Shown one piece after another: positions 33,001 through 43,490 of a stretch of 64,000 nucleotides of DNA (within the stretch, counting starts at the first letter, position 1; every line of letters starts with the position of its first letter). Location of the stretch: contig CM020620.1 of assembly GCA_009829735.1 (NCBI GenBank), positions 12,087,420 to 12,151,419 of the forward strand, in the 5' to 3' direction. The notes beneath the pieces are model-generated. The model was not told where the DNA came from. It ran no database searches and saw nothing but the letters and a program-made list of their open reading frames with translations. This DNA is from Pyropia yezoensis. Lineage: Eukaryota > Rhodophyta > Bangiophyceae > Bangiales > Bangiaceae. A program made the translations under genes and the position numbers.

Positions 33001-33318
33001 CTCGCACCGCCTACACCCGACACCATACAGACGAGGTCGGCAGCAACGGCGGCAGCTGGATTTGCCGGGAACCGTCCCCCCAGAGAGCCGCCACTGAACG
33101 TGTTGTGCTTTGCTCTTGCCACTGTTTTTCCGCTGCACCCTCCACGCTCCTCGCTTGCGTTGCATCGCACCCACACACGGGAAAAAAATAGGGCACGGAA
33201 GAGTGGATGACGGTGCCTCGGTAACTGCATACAGGCGCACAACTTCCACCCTCCCCTCCGCCCCCCCCCCCCGGTCAACCCCCCCATGAGCCGCTCCCAC
33301 CCCCAACGCCGCCAGACC
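30041..33318. other. Intergenic, homopolymers and AT-rich palindromes
   Basis: No gene is recognised in 3.3 kb. The DNA after 30,040 is G-rich on the plus strand and 30,930-31,500 is C-rich (21 C at 31,479-31,499). Two AT-rich islands break this: 30,627-30,669 with GTACTGTAC, and 31,683-31,765, listed separately. ORFs in 31.9-32.9 kb are Cys/Val/Leu-rich readings of moderately GC-rich DNA without order. Confidence 0.4.
31683..31765. repeat. Cluster of AT-rich palindromes
   Basis: A perfect 14-nt palindrome GTACAGTACTGTAC at 31,683-31,696 is followed by CTGTACTGTAC. Next comes GTATGAT-AAT-ATCATAC at 31,716-31,732, then a 35-nt inverted repeat at 31,731-31,765 with 17-nt arms, one mismatch and a 1-nt centre (arm ACCGTAAAGGCACCATA). 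It lies in otherwise GC-rich DNA. It could be a regulatory island, a cruciform-forming site or an element end; no coding role. Confidence 0.7.
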
Positions 33319-36219
33319 CTACCGATACCCACCTCCTCTGCCCTCAAACGATCCCCATTCGGGCTCATCCCCCCGCCCCCCCCCCCGCCCCCGCCCTCCA
33401 TCCTGGTCCCGGTAGCGGCGGACCCACCCGCCGTGCCCGCCCGGGGCGGCCCCCCCCCCCTCGGGGCGCCCATCCGACAGCCACCCCCCCCCGCCGCCGC
33501 GCGCGCCGTACACCTCTGGCCCGTGGAGTGCCGCGGCGGCCGCCTTGGCCCGCCGCTCCGCCACCGCCACCGCCCAATAGTCGGCCTCGGCGGTGCCGGT
33601 CAGGACGGTGGCCGACACCGTCACGCCGCCAACGGTCGCGGCGCCGGCGGTCAGCGCGGCCGCCGCGTCGGCGGCGGTCGCAGCGTCGGCGTAGCGGACG
33701 CAGCACGCAGGCGCGTGCGCGCGGTAGCGGAGGAACACGACGGGGCCGAGGGCGGACAGGTCGTTGAGGAGCGCCCGCCACGACAGGCGCGTCGGGATGC
33801 GGGTGACTGACACGATGACGCCCAACGGGTGCGGCTGCACGCGCGAAAAGCCCGACGAGGAGGGGGGGGAGGACGGGGACCCGACCGACGGGTCCCCGTT
33901 GGGGGACGTGGCTGAGCCGGGGAACGGGCTGTACGTGGGCACATCCATGTGCGCCGCGGCCCTCACAAACGGGGAGGGGGTGGGGGGGGGTCCAGCCGCG
34001 TCGGCCCCCACCAAGGAGGGGGACGCGCCCTCCTTCCCCGGGTGGTCGTCTGGGTCGCCCGCGGATGGGTCGCGCGCCCGCCGCGAGCGCGGCCTGAGCC
34101 GCTCCTGCCTCCCCGCCGCATCGTCGAGCGCCTGGCGAAACGCGGCAGACGCGCCCTCCTCTATGCGCGCCGCCGCCGCTGCCGCCGCCGCAGCCGCATC
34201 TGCCTCGCCGCCGTCGGCGAGGGGGGCGCTCACCGCCGCCGCCGCCACCGCATCGGAAGGCGACGACGATGGCGGCGTGGCGGGCGCGGCGCCTTCCAGG
34301 GGCCCCCCCTGCCACCGTGGGTCCCGGCTGAGCGCTGACGCCAGCCGCCCGTCCTCCACCCCCAGCTTGCGGTTCCACCTTGTGCAGATGCTCACGCCTG
34401 CCGCGTCCCAGTACGCGTCGGCCTCGTTGTCGGCAAGCAGCCGCACGCGGATGCCCGCGACCCCATCCACCGACCACCCGTCGGGCATGCGGTCCACCCA
34501 CGCGTCAAACGCTTCGGCAACGCGGCGGCTGGGAAAGGTGGCGTACGCCACCTCTGAGCCGTTGGTGTAGGCCAAAAAGCACACCAGCCGCGCGTCGGGC
34601 GCCACCAACCGGCGCGCGAGGAGGCGCTCCAGGAGCGCCCGCTCCTCGGCCAGCATTGCAAACTCTTCCTCAGCCGCACCCGACGACGCCCCCGCCGGCG
34701 GACGGGACGTCGCGTCGGCGACGCCTCCGGCGGGAATGCCCTCGCCCACAGCGTCCCACAGGCCATCCTGTTCGTCGCCCTCGCCCTCCCCGTCTGGGTC
34801 CATCGACTCGGCATAGACGCCCTCCAGCGCTTCCCGGTCAATGGCCCCCAGCGCCGACCACAGCCCCCGCCAGGTCTGGCCCGGCCCGAGGCCCCGCATC
34901 TCCACGACAGTCCCCCGCTCGGCGGGCGCGCGGCCGCCAGCGGCCCTGTCAAACAGGTCCTTGGGCACGACCAGCACCCCTCGGCTGCCATGGCGGCCGC
35001 TGGACCGGCTGCCCGCCACCGACGCGGCCGCGGCTGTCGCAGCCGCCGTTCCCCCACTAGACGCCACCGCTTCGGCGGCCGCTGCGGCCACCGCCTGCGC
35101 CTGGGCCTCCTTGGCGGCTGCCGCCGCCACCTCGCGCGCCCGCCGGGCCGCACGGTGGGCGGCGAGCGCCGCGTCTGCCGCCGCCTGGTCTGCAAACGTG
35201 ACCGTTGCGTGTCCCCGCAGGGCGCCCGAGCCCGTCCGGCGGGGCAGCCACGCATAGACGACGGGCCCCCAGCGCTCAAACGCGGCGCGCAGCGCGTTGA
35301 GGGTGATGGTCGGCGGCAGGCGGAGGAGCACCAGCGACCGCGCGCTCTCCGACGATGACATCAGCCCTCCCGCGGGGGTGGTGGGGGACGGCGGCAGCGG
35401 GGGGGGCGGCACGGGCAGCCGCCGCGGTCGGGGGGAGGCCTGCGGGGGTGTCGGCCCGTCGGCAGCGGCGTGGGGGGGGGTCGCCGCAGCCGCAGCCGCC
35501 GCCGCGGCAGCGACATCCCCCTTTGGTGAAGGTGGGGGCGGCGACGCCCCCACCCCCGCCGGTGCCGGTGCCGGTGCCGGCGGTGGGCGGGCGCTCAGCC
35601 GGTAGACGGGGTGGTAGGTGGCGGGGGGAGCGGGGGGCGCCGCGACCAGCGGCGGCGGCGGCGGTGTCAGCGCACGCAGCAGGTCGGGGAGGGGGATGTG
35701 GAGGGCGGCCGCCAACGCCGGCGCCGGCACGCCCCACGCGTCGCCGGCGGCCGCGTCGGCCTGCACGCCGCCGTTGCCGTCACCGCGGGCCGCCAGGTGG
35801 GCGGCGACGGCCGCGACAATGGCGGCGGCAGACGGCGGGGTGCCCCCCGCTGCCCCCACCGCCGCCGCCGCCTGTGCCGCTCCCGCCGTCGCTGTCCCTG
35901 CCGCCCCGCCCGCGTGGCCATCACGGGGGGCGGCGGGGGCCGCCGCGGCGGCGGCGGCAGAGGCCGGGGATCCCTGGCCGCCACCCACCGGCTCGGCAGC
36001 CGTGTCCGCCGCCGCCGGTGGCTCGGCTGCCGCCGCCGCCGACGCTGCCGACGCCGACGCCGTCCACGCCCGTGGCGGGTGACGGACGGCGGGCCCGGCG
36101 GCGGCGCGACGGCGGGGCGGGGGGGGGAGCCCGTGGCGCGAACCCGGCGGGTGGCGGCTGCGCGCGGCAACAGCCGCCGCGACGCCGCCCGCCCAGGCGG
36201 CTACCACAAAGGCGGTCAT
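33319..36219 (-). CDS. La-related RNA-binding protein with several RRMs
   Basis: A single 966-residue ORF from ATG 36,219. Residues 1-285 are Ala/Pro/Gly-rich, with a possible degenerate La-type winged helix around 140-195 (IPLPDLLRAL then YHPVYRLSARP). RRM1 is at about 292-365 (SLVLLRLPPTITLNALRAAF, then GHATVTFADQAAADAAL). Two later modules resemble the C-terminal xRRM of La and LARP7: one at about 435-610, ending IRVRLLADNEADAYW, and one at about 797-895 (TRIPTRLSWRALLNDLSALG), ending VLTGTAEADYWAVA. The tail is RGG-like (GGRGRGGGRGDE to GGGYR). La and LARP7 proteins bind RNA 3' ends and structured small RNAs such as 7SK; this may be a diverged relative. Two xRRM-like modules are unusual. 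RRM identity is fairly sure, La membership tentative. Confidence 0.65.
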   Translation of the reverse strand: MTAFVVAAWAGGVAAAVAARSRHPPGSRHGLPPPPRRRAAAGPAVRHPPRAWTASASAASAAAAAEPPAAADTAAEPVGGGQGSPASAAAAAAAPAAPRDGHAGGAAGTATAGAAQAAAAVGAAGGTPPSAAAIVAAVAAHLAARGDGNGGVQADAAAGDAWGVPAPALAAALHIPLPDLLRALTPPPPPLVAAPPAPPATYHPVYRLSARPPPAPAPAPAGVGASPPPPSPKGDVAAAAAAAAAATPPHAAADGPTPPQASPRPRRLPVPPPPLPPSPTTPAGGLMSSSESARSLVLLRLPPTITLNALRAAFERWGPVVYAWLPRRTGSGALRGHATVTFADQAAADAALAAHRAARRAREVAAAAAKEAQAQAVAAAAAEAVASSGGTAAATAAAASVAGSRSSGRHGSRGVLVVPKDLFDRAAGGRAPAERGTVVEMRGLGPGQTWRGLWSALGAIDREALEGVYAESMDPDGEGEGDEQDGLWDAVGEGIPAGGVADATSRPPAGASSGAAEEEFAMLAEERALLERLLARRLVAPDARLVCFLAYTNGSEVAYATFPSRRVAEAFDAWVDRMPDGWSVDGVAGIRVRLLADNEADAYWDAAGVSICTRWNRKLGVEDGRLASALSRDPRWQGGPLEGAAPATPPSSSPSDAVAAAAVSAPLADGGEADAAAAAAAAAARIEEGASAAFRQALDDAAGRQERLRPRSRRARDPSAGDPDDHPGKEGASPSLVGADAAGPPPTPSPFVRAAAHMDVPTYSPFPGSATSPNGDPSVGSPSSPPSSSGFSRVQPHPLGVIVSVTRIPTRLSWRALLNDLSALGPVVFLRYRAHAPACCVRYADAATAADAAAALTAGAATVGGVTVSATVLTGTAEADYWAVAVAERRAKAAAAALHGPEVYGARGGGGGWLSDGRPEGGGAAPGGHGGWVRRYRDQDGGRGRGGGRGDEPEWGSFEGRGGGYR

Positions 36220-37334
36220 GGCAACGGATGCTCGCCCACCGCCACAACTGACAGGGGGGGGGAAAGGGAGCGAACTCAGAGGCGGGGGGGAAGGGAGGGC
36301 AAGCGGTGGCGGAGGGTGGAAGCGCGGCAGAGGGCGGCGGCCGCTGCGCCGCTGTTATCGTCACCGTACGCGGCTGGGTGGCACCGGCGTGGAAGCAGGG
36401 TCAAGGAGCAGAAGGCAGCAGCAGCGGCGGCGGGGTGACCTTGAGTGCCCCACGGGTGGTAGAAGCCGGAAGGCGGGGGGGAAGGGGGGGGCGGGCGGGG
36501 GGAGGCGAAGGTTGGCGCTGGTCGTCGTAGTGGTGGTTCACCAACGTACGGTATGACCTCGGTGCACCCCCACTGCAGCTGCGGCCTCGCCGTCCAGCGA
36601 GTTGGCCCCGTTCGACTGCGGCCGGTGGGGAGGTCATCGTGACCACGTGGCTGTTTTCATTGTGGATACTGAAAATAGTGATATAATGTTGAGCTTCATG
36701 CTGACCGGACGTCGGGAAGGTCAACTGCATAAATCCTTGTTGAAACGCGTGCAGACAATCATATCCTTGAATTACTAAAATTTCACACTGATGACGCGTC
36801 CATGGTGGTTTCTCTCTTGCATTGGTGTGCCATCGCTGGAGCGATCTGCAACTCTGGACGAGGAAGACATCCTCGCCATCTCGTGCCAATGTTGGCCCCA
36901 CCAGAGAAACGTGGCGAAGTAGAAAACAGGCCCGACTGATTGGTCCACGTCGAGTCGGCCAGGCTGCGCCTCCCTCCAGCCGTTGCGCATCGAGGAGTGG
37001 TCCGCCCGGATACCGTGGCACCGCGCTATATGGCGACATGGCCGTGGCTGCCGCCTCCCCACTGCGCTCATAAAAGCCTTGCCAGTGTCCCCACGACGCA
37101 CCCTCCTGGTCTGCCATTCCACGGCAGACGAAGCACGCACCCGCTCGTGTGTTCCTGGCACCCTACGTACCTCTCTGTCGAAGGCAACTTTCCGCCGGCG
37201 CCTTCCCCCCTACTGTGCTACAAGCCCCACCGCCGCCTCCACCCACATCCCCTTCGCCAACTTTGGTCTCTGGCCCACCGTCCCCCCCCTGTCACCCCCC
37301 CCCCCAGCCTCCTTCTCTATCCAGCCCCGGCGTC
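36220..37334. promoter_or_regulatory. Divergent promoter region, La-related gene and Hint gene 1
   Basis: The two genes start head to head 1.1 kb apart. Next to each start the sense strand is C/T-rich: 36,250-36,310 read on the minus strand, and 37,200-37,330 on the plus strand. The centre (36,540-36,830) is lower in GC with an ATATAAT-like stretch at 36,680. No gene is recognised between them. Confidence 0.5.
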
Positions 37335-38600
37335 ATGACTGCCCGCATCCCCTCCGCCTCGACACTGGCGCGCCCGCGTCGGCGCTCCCGCCGCGCGACA
37401 GGCAGCGCCACCCTCTTCGCCGCCGCCCTCCTCACCGCCACCACCATTCACACGCTGGGCACCGCCGCCGCCGCGGGGCCGGCGCCGCCCGCCGCCGCGC
37501 CGGCGGGCGGGGGCGCCGGCTCGACCGCCCTGGCCGCCGTCGCCCGCGCGCGGCGGGCGGGGGGCGCCCGCCGCCCGTCCTCAGCCGGCAGCAGCCGCGG
37601 TAGGACGGGCCGCCGCGTGGCGGGGGCGGCCGCCGCCGCTGCCGCCGCAGCGGCCGCCCGCCGCCGCCGTCGCAGCTTCCTTGACAGCGATGATGAAGGG
37701 GAGGGGGGGCTGTTGGCGACAGAGGCGCCCGACTTTTTCGACACGGACTCGGACGACGATGCCGTCCTTGGCACCAGCGACGACGGTGGCAGTCTGTGCT
37801 TCCCGGCGACCGCGACGCTGACGATGTGGGGGGCGGGGCCACAACCACCCCCGTCGGCGCGGACTCCCAAAGATGGCGACGCCACGGCCGCACCGCGGAC
37901 GGTGGCGATGGCGGACCTCCGGCTGGGCGACACGGTCCTTGGCGCGGCGGGCTCCGCCGAGCAGGTGGTGCTGTTCAGCCACCGGGCGCCGGGGGGTGCC
38001 CACCCGTTTGTGGCCCTCGCCACCGCCGCGGGGCCCGTCCTCACCGCCACTGCCGCGCACCTGGTACCCGTGTGGTCGGCAGCCGCTGGGGGGGCCACGG
38101 GCGTCCTCACCCGCGTCGGGGACGTCCGCGTTGGGGACTGCCTCGGCGTGGCGGCGTCGTGGCCAGCGGCAGCCGGCCGAGGCGTCTGTGCCCCCGCCGC
38201 GGCCGGCGGAGTCTGTGACGACGCTGCCGCGGCGGCAACGGCGGCCGCCAACGCGTCTGCCCTTGCGGGGGCGTGTGAGGGGGTGGCGGCGGGCGGCCAG
38301 CGGCTGTCGCCCGTCGTGGCGGTGACGCGCCACACCGCCGCGGGCCTGTACGCCCCCCACACCCCGTCGGGCACCCTCCTCGTCGATGGGGTGGTGGTGA
38401 GCGCCTACACGGCTGCGGTGCCGCTGCCGCTGGCACGGGCGGGGGTGGCGGTGGCGGCCGCCGCCGCCCGCGTGGGTCTCCTCACCGACGCGTCTGGCGG
38501 CCACCTGTTTGCGCACGGCGTGTGGGGGGGGGGGGCGGCGGGGCGCCCGCTCCTCGCCCGCCTCCTCGCTGCCGCCACCGCAGCGTCGGGCGGGGCGTGA
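37335..38600 (+). CDS. Hedgehog-type Hint (hog) domain protein 1
   Basis: The protein has 421 residues from ATG 37,335 (cgtcATGact). Residues 22-45 are a hydrophobic signal or anchor segment. They are followed by a basic and Ala-rich linker with an Arg run and an acidic stretch (SDDEGEGG, DTDSDDDAV). From Cys155 (CFPATATL) a Hint domain follows with AMADLRLGDTVL, VVLFSHRA, the block-B motif VLTATAAHLVPVW, VGDCLG and LYAPHTPSGTLLVDGVVVSA. Cys1 and the T-x-x-H pair expected for N-S acyl shift are present; the SCYA found in Hedgehog reads SAYT here. Hint domains of this type cleave themselves and may attach a lipid to the upstream part. A secreted or membrane-bound self-processing protein is likely; no known N-terminal ligand domain is visible. 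A close inverted paralogue lies at 45,170. Confidence 0.8.
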   Translation: MTARIPSASTLARPRRRSRRATGSATLFAAALLTATTIHTLGTAAAAGPAPPAAAPAGGGAGSTALAAVARARRAGGARRPSSAGSSRGRTGRRVAGAAAAAAAAAAARRRRRSFLDSDDEGEGGLLATEAPDFFDTDSDDDAVLGTSDDGGSLCFPATATLTMWGAGPQPPPSARTPKDGDATAAPRTVAMADLRLGDTVLGAAGSAEQVVLFSHRAPGGAHPFVALATAAGPVLTATAAHLVPVWSAAAGGATGVLTRVGDVRVGDCLGVAASWPAAAGRGVCAPAAAGGVCDDAAAAATAAANASALAGACEGVAAGGQRLSPVVAVTRHTAAGLYAPHTPSGTLLVDGVVVSAYTAAVPLPLARAGVAVAAAAARVGLLTDASGGHLFAHGVWGGGAAGRPLLARLLAAATAASGGA

Positions 38601-39832
38601 TGGGCAACGCCCTGCTTTCCCCCTCCGGGATGGGGACCCGCCTGCCGGCTGCCTCTTGTGGCCGCTCGCCGCCGGTCTCCCTCCCCCTCCGCCCTCCCCC
38701 CTGCCCTCCCTCCCCCCTGCCCTCCCTTCCCCCTCCCCTCCTTCCCTCTGCCCCTGACCGGGCTAACCTAGTCACTGCACGCGGTGGTTTTCCAAGAGGG
38801 GGTGAAAGGAGGCCATGGACGCTGCCGCCACCGCGGTCTCGACCGCCCAAGACGCTCGCCTACAGGGCATGGCCGAGGCGGCGGCGGCCGCCCTCCCCCG
38901 CCGTGGCGGACGGCGCGCGACTGGCGCACGTCGTGTCGGCGACCGGCGCGGGCGTAGACGGCGTTGGCGGGAAGCAGCACGGGCGGTAGGCGGTCGCGGC
39001 CGCTGTGGCGCTGGCTGTGACGGCAGCAGGTCGGGGGGTGGGGGGGAGTAGAGAGTGTTTGGGGGGGGGAGAAGAGGACGGGGATCTCCTCTGTTTGGGT
39101 GCTCTGCCGTGGGCAGGTTGTAGCGCCGCGCCGCGGATGTTTTCCTTATCCCAGGTGCGCCGACAGGAGGGGGGGAGGTGGGCGAGTTCTGGCCAAGGCG
39201 CCTTTCGACGTGCACGGCAGTGCAGCACCACACCCCCGAAAAGATGAGCTGGAACACTATACTAAACTAAACTAAATATCACTTTTGGGATTAAAACCTG
39301 TGCTCGTCGGTAGCGTCAGTCGCGGGGCAGTGTCGAGGGACCCCAGACATTGTCGGACGTAGTCGTGACGTTCCCACGTTGCCCAACAGATCAACGTGGC
39401 ACCTAATATCCTTAGTTTTAACAAATATGGTCTCGGAAAGCCTGTCGTTGGACGCGCCCTCAGGAAGATGCTCTCACCGCTCACCTAATCTTCTTCTACA
39501 TAGTACGGAACGGATCCTACCCGCCCTTAATGTATTTAGATCCTACCCAGGGCTTTTCATCGAGAAGCGAAGTCAAAGGAGGAGGTGTGGCCTCACCAGC
39601 CGTTCCGTGTCTCCGACTGGGGCGGCGCGTCGGGTGGTGTCCGCGGCGGCGGCAGTGGTGGCGGCGGCAGCAGTGGTGGCGGTGGCAGTGGCGGCGACGA
39701 GCCGCAGCGGCGGCAGTGGCGGCCACCCGTAGTGGCGCTGGTGGCAGCGCCTGCAGCTGGGGGGGGGGGGGAGGAAGAGGAGGGGTACACGCCGACGGCG
39801 GCGAGCTTTCCCTCCCCTTGCTGTCCACGACC
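38601..39832. other. Intergenic between Hint gene 1 and F-box gene
   Basis: Bases 38,660-38,760 are a C/T tract behind the Hint stop. Bases 39,255-39,580 are an AT-richer island with a short CTAAA tandem (39,259-39,278). Upstream of 39,833 an open frame continues to 39,530, but its Trp/Arg-rich GGC-repeat translation is unlikely to be protein. A C/T-rich leader (ctttccctcccc) precedes the chosen ATG. Confidence 0.4.
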
Positions 39833-42043
39833 ATGGAGCGGGAGCCCCCCCCTCGACGGCGACGGCGGCGGCGGTTAGCCTCGCCCGCAGGCGCGGCGGC
39901 GGCAGCGACGGCAGCGTCTGGGGCAGCGGCAGCGCCACCGCCGCGCACCCGCCGTCGGCGGGAGGCGCCCCCCCCCCCGGCGGCGCCCGCCACGCACCCC
40001 CGCCCGCCGCCCCCCCCCCCGGCGGTTCGGCTCCCCCCGCTCCCCGACGAGATCCTCGAGGGCATCCTCACCCGTGCCGCCGCGATGCGGGTCACCCCCC
40101 GAGGCGCCGGCGGCGACGGCGCCGGCTGGCTCGCCCGCGCCGGCCTCGTCTGCCATCAATGGCGGCGGGTGGTGGCGCCGCCGGGAGGGTGGCGGGTGGT
40201 GGTGCTGGGCCGCCCGCCGGGACGAGCGGCGGCGGCGGCGGTGGCGGCCGCAGCGGTCGGGGGCGGGGCGGGGGGCTGGGAGGGGGACCTCCCCGTTACT
40301 CTCGCCGACGCCACCACCACCGACGATGACGACATCAAGGATGGGGACAAAGGCGACGATGGGAGGGGAGGGGGGGGGGGTGCGACGGCGCAGGCCGCGG
40401 CGAGGACGGGCCGTCAACGTCGGCGGCGGGGGCGTGGGGCAGGGGGGCCGCGTACTGCCACGTGGAGCGCCGCACCGGCGGGCATCAGCAGCAGTGACTC
40501 AGACGATGGGGACTGGCACGCGGAGGGGCTTGCCCACACGCCGGGCCCCGACAGCGGCGACTGCGGCGGCAGCGGCGGCAGTGACAGCGGCGGCATCGTT
40601 AGTGGCGGCAGCCACAGCACTAGTCGTAGGGACGCCGTCGGCGCCGGCGCTGCCCCAAGAAAGCGCGGCGACCACGACCCCCCGTCGCCGCGGCGTCGTC
40701 GCCCCCGGCGTCGTGCCGGCGACCCAGAGGCAGCGACGGCGGCGGCGGTTTCGTCGTCCCCTTGTGCTCGGCTGGCGCGGCCGCCCCCCCCGCCCAACGT
40801 ACGTGCGGCGGTGCGGTGGGTGGCGGCGGCGGCAGCGGCGGCGGCCGCGGCGGGCACTCCCCCCCAGCTGCGCTACCTCTCCACCCGCCTGCCCCCGCGT
40901 GCCGTCGACGACTCGCGGGACGTTAATGAGGTGGACGACCCCTCCCTGGCCGCGCTGGCAGCGGCGCTGTCCCCCCACTGCCGTCTGGCTGGTCTCGTCA
41001 TTGGCCCCGGGCGGGGCGTGCGGGGAGGTACAGTGGCGGCCTTGGCGGGTGTGGCGCCCCGCTTGCGGCTGCTCGACGTGACTGGCATGCCCGGCGTGAG
41101 GGATGTGACGCTCGCTGCTGTTGCGGCATCGTGCCCGGCGCTGGCCACCCTCCGCGTGGACGACACGCGGGTGGCGCTGAGCGGCGGCGGGGGGGACAGG
41201 GGGAAGCGACGGGCGGCAGGCGTGCTCGCCCCCCTGGCTAGGGTCCTCACCGAGCTGAGCGCCCGCCACACGGCGCTGCGGATAGTGCCGGTCGCGGCGC
41301 TGGATGGGTTTTCTCGGCTGGCCGTATTGCGGATTGACTGCTTGTGGGGGGTGGACCGGGAGGTTCCCGCGCCGCCCCCCGCGCCATCCGCGGTGGATGT
41401 GCCGGTCGGCGGCAGTAATAGGCACGCTGCCGACGCTGCGGCTGCTTTCCCCGCTCTCGTCACTCTGTCGGCCACTGGGTCGACGCATGCTGGCGTGCGG
41501 GGGCTGGTACCCCTCCTGCGCGGTGCCCCCCGGCTGGCTGCGTTTGCCGTTAGCGAGGTCAACGACGGCTCTGCGCCGCCGGTGCATTTCGGGGCGGGCC
41601 CCGCGGCCAATCGGCTGGCAGGCCTCATCGCTGCCCTTCATCCCGCCGCCCCGCTCGCAGTGCTCCACCTGCGAGGCATGGGCGCCGACGACGCCGCGTT
41701 GAGCGCAGTGGCCGCGCGCGCGGGCACGACGCTGACCGACCTGCGGCTGACGCACGCGCCGCGCCTGGGCAGCAGCGGCCGTGGCGACAGTGACACGACG
41801 GCCTGGGCGGCCGCGGGTGCTGCGCTCCGCGTGTTGACCACTTTGGACTTGTCATGGACGGCCGTTGGATTGTCGGCATTAGTAGCCTTTGTGAACGCCC
41901 ACGACGGCGGCGGGGGGGGCGGGCTTCAGCGGGGCACGTTGGCCACCCTAACTGTTGAAGGTTGCCGGGGGGTGCCCCGAGACCGCCGCCGGGACGTGCT
42001 CGGCCACGTTCGGACGGGGAGGGTCGAGGGGCAGGCCACGTGA
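39833..42043 (+). CDS. F-box and leucine-rich repeat protein
   Basis: The protein has 736 residues; the start is ATG 39,833 in the strong context acgaccATGg. Residues 1-65 are basic (RRRRRRR), Ala- and Pro-rich. An F-box follows at about 68-125: LPPLPDEILEGILTRA, an insert, then ARAGLVCHQWRRVVAP and WRVVVL. A long Gly/Asp/Ser/Arg-rich disordered region runs to about 345. Leucine-rich repeats occupy about 346-720: LRLLDVTGMPGVRDVTLAAV, LATLRVDDTRV, LAVLHLRGMGADDAALSAV, LTTLDLSWTAV and LATLTVEGCRGV. This LRR_CC/AMN1-like pattern is usual for FBXL-type substrate receptors of SCF ubiquitin ligases. It would link a target protein to Skp1-Cul1 in cytosol or nucleus; the target is unknown. It lies between the two inverted Hint genes. 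Confidence 0.82.
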   Translation: MEREPPPRRRRRRRLASPAGAAAAATAASGAAAAPPPRTRRRREAPPPPAAPATHPRPPPPPPAVRLPPLPDEILEGILTRAAAMRVTPRGAGGDGAGWLARAGLVCHQWRRVVAPPGGWRVVVLGRPPGRAAAAAVAAAAVGGGAGGWEGDLPVTLADATTTDDDDIKDGDKGDDGRGGGGGATAQAAARTGRQRRRRGRGAGGPRTATWSAAPAGISSSDSDDGDWHAEGLAHTPGPDSGDCGGSGGSDSGGIVSGGSHSTSRRDAVGAGAAPRKRGDHDPPSPRRRRPRRRAGDPEAATAAAVSSSPCARLARPPPPPNVRAAVRWVAAAAAAAAAAGTPPQLRYLSTRLPPRAVDDSRDVNEVDDPSLAALAAALSPHCRLAGLVIGPGRGVRGGTVAALAGVAPRLRLLDVTGMPGVRDVTLAAVAASCPALATLRVDDTRVALSGGGGDRGKRRAAGVLAPLARVLTELSARHTALRIVPVAALDGFSRLAVLRIDCLWGVDREVPAPPPAPSAVDVPVGGSNRHAADAAAAFPALVTLSATGSTHAGVRGLVPLLRGAPRLAAFAVSEVNDGSAPPVHFGAGPAANRLAGLIAALHPAAPLAVLHLRGMGADDAALSAVAARAGTTLTDLRLTHAPRLGSSGRGDSDTTAWAAAGAALRVLTTLDLSWTAVGLSALVAFVNAHDGGGGGGLQRGTLATLTVEGCRGVPRDRRRDVLGHVRTGRVEGQAT

Positions 42044-42949
42044 CTGGGCATATGCCCTCTGACCCTCCTCATTGCGCGTGGCGCCTGTTTCCCGACCATC
42101 CAGCTGACGATCAAGGCTGTGTGGGGGCAACTGCGGAGGAAGGCGCCGGACGATGTGTGTACGTGGTACCCACGAGAGTAGCACCGACACAGTGAGAGCA
42201 CACGTGCGCCTAACCAGTGAGCTAGGTCTGGGGTGCTCCTGAGGGGTGCGAATGCTCCCTTCCGTGTGCATGCACAGGGATATGTCACGTCGGTCGGACG
42301 GACAGGAGGGTTGGATGGCAAGACAGGTCATCAGTGAGTGAGCAAGAGACACTGACTGGGGCTCTGACATAGTCTAGGGTTCAATACGGACGAATGCTCC
42401 CCCATTCGCTGTCTGTAGACCCCCCCCCCCACTCCCCTCCATCATCGTGCCAGGTGCCCCGTGGACCACCTCGCTACGTCGTCGTTGTTGCCGACGCAAC
42501 GGTCGGGCGTGCCCCCAGCTCAAGCTGGGAGGGGTGCAGCGTCTGCGCTAGACGCCTGGTGGGCACCAGAGGAGGGGCCGGCGCCGCGGTGTGGCCGGCA
42601 GCCTTTTGGGCGCGAAGCGGGCAGAGCGCCGCAACCCGCCCGCCGCGCCATTGCACTTCCCTGCTTTTGTTGCCAACTCTTCCGACCAATGTACCTGGTA
42701 GGCTATGTATATGTACAGCACACCCGTGTGGCCGGGTCGCCGTGCATGAAGAAGAAAAGAACGTCCCGTCTCACTCGACCAACTTCAGTCCAACCTCCCC
42801 ACAAAAAAATACTGGACGCCCCACCCTCAGTACCAGGGACGGCAGCGCCGGCGCACGCGACGTCCAACACTCATGCCAGCCTGGCCTTGAGGCCAAGCGG
42901 CCAGCGTGCGCGGCAACCTCTAAGTAGTTGCACGACGACAGGCACCCGT

Positions 42950-42990
<41 letters not shown>

Positions 42991-43490
42991 TACCCTCGCA
43001 ACAGCCGCGGGTCACCCTCCTCCATAGCCACCAAGGCCCTGCCCCTGCGCCCCACCCCCCGGCCATTCAGGTCACACCCCATGGGCGGGTGTGCGCCACC
43101 TCGCGGGGGCCCAATCCATCCCCAGCAAAATCACGAGCAACGCCCCCGCCGCACCGACACGGCCACCGCGGGGGGAGGGGAGGAAAGGCTACCGCCCCTG
43201 CCAGACGCAGCGCCAAGGCCGTCGCCCGACCGTTGGGGAAGGAATGGGGAGTGGCCTGCCCCCCCTTCCGCCACCGCCGCCGCCGATGACCACAGCCGAT
43301 GACCAGGTCAGGGCCACCGCGTACCCCGCCACCACCCTGCCATCAGGGTCGCCAACAAGGGGGGGGAGGCGGTGGGGGCGCCGCTGCTGCCACCGCCGCT
43401 GCCGCTGCGGACCCCAACCCGCGCAGCCGCCCCCGGCGCACGGGGGTAGCTCCCACCCACCACCCCGCCGCCCCGCCGCCCACACGGGCG
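42044..43490. other. Intergenic with the longest C run
   Basis: AT-richer at first (42,060-42,380), then C-rich. A homopolymer of 34 C occupies 42,954-42,987. ORFs in 42.9-43.5 kb are Pro/Arg/Gly artefacts of this tract. No gene is recognised. Confidence 0.45.
42954..42987. repeat. Poly-C run, 34 nt
   Basis: Thirty-four uninterrupted C on the plus strand, the longest homopolymer in the window. Comparable runs are 30 C at 43,826-43,855, 23 G at 62,658-62,680, 21 G at 43,507-43,527, 21 C at 31,479-31,499 and 20 G at 15,077-15,096. Confidence 0.95.
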
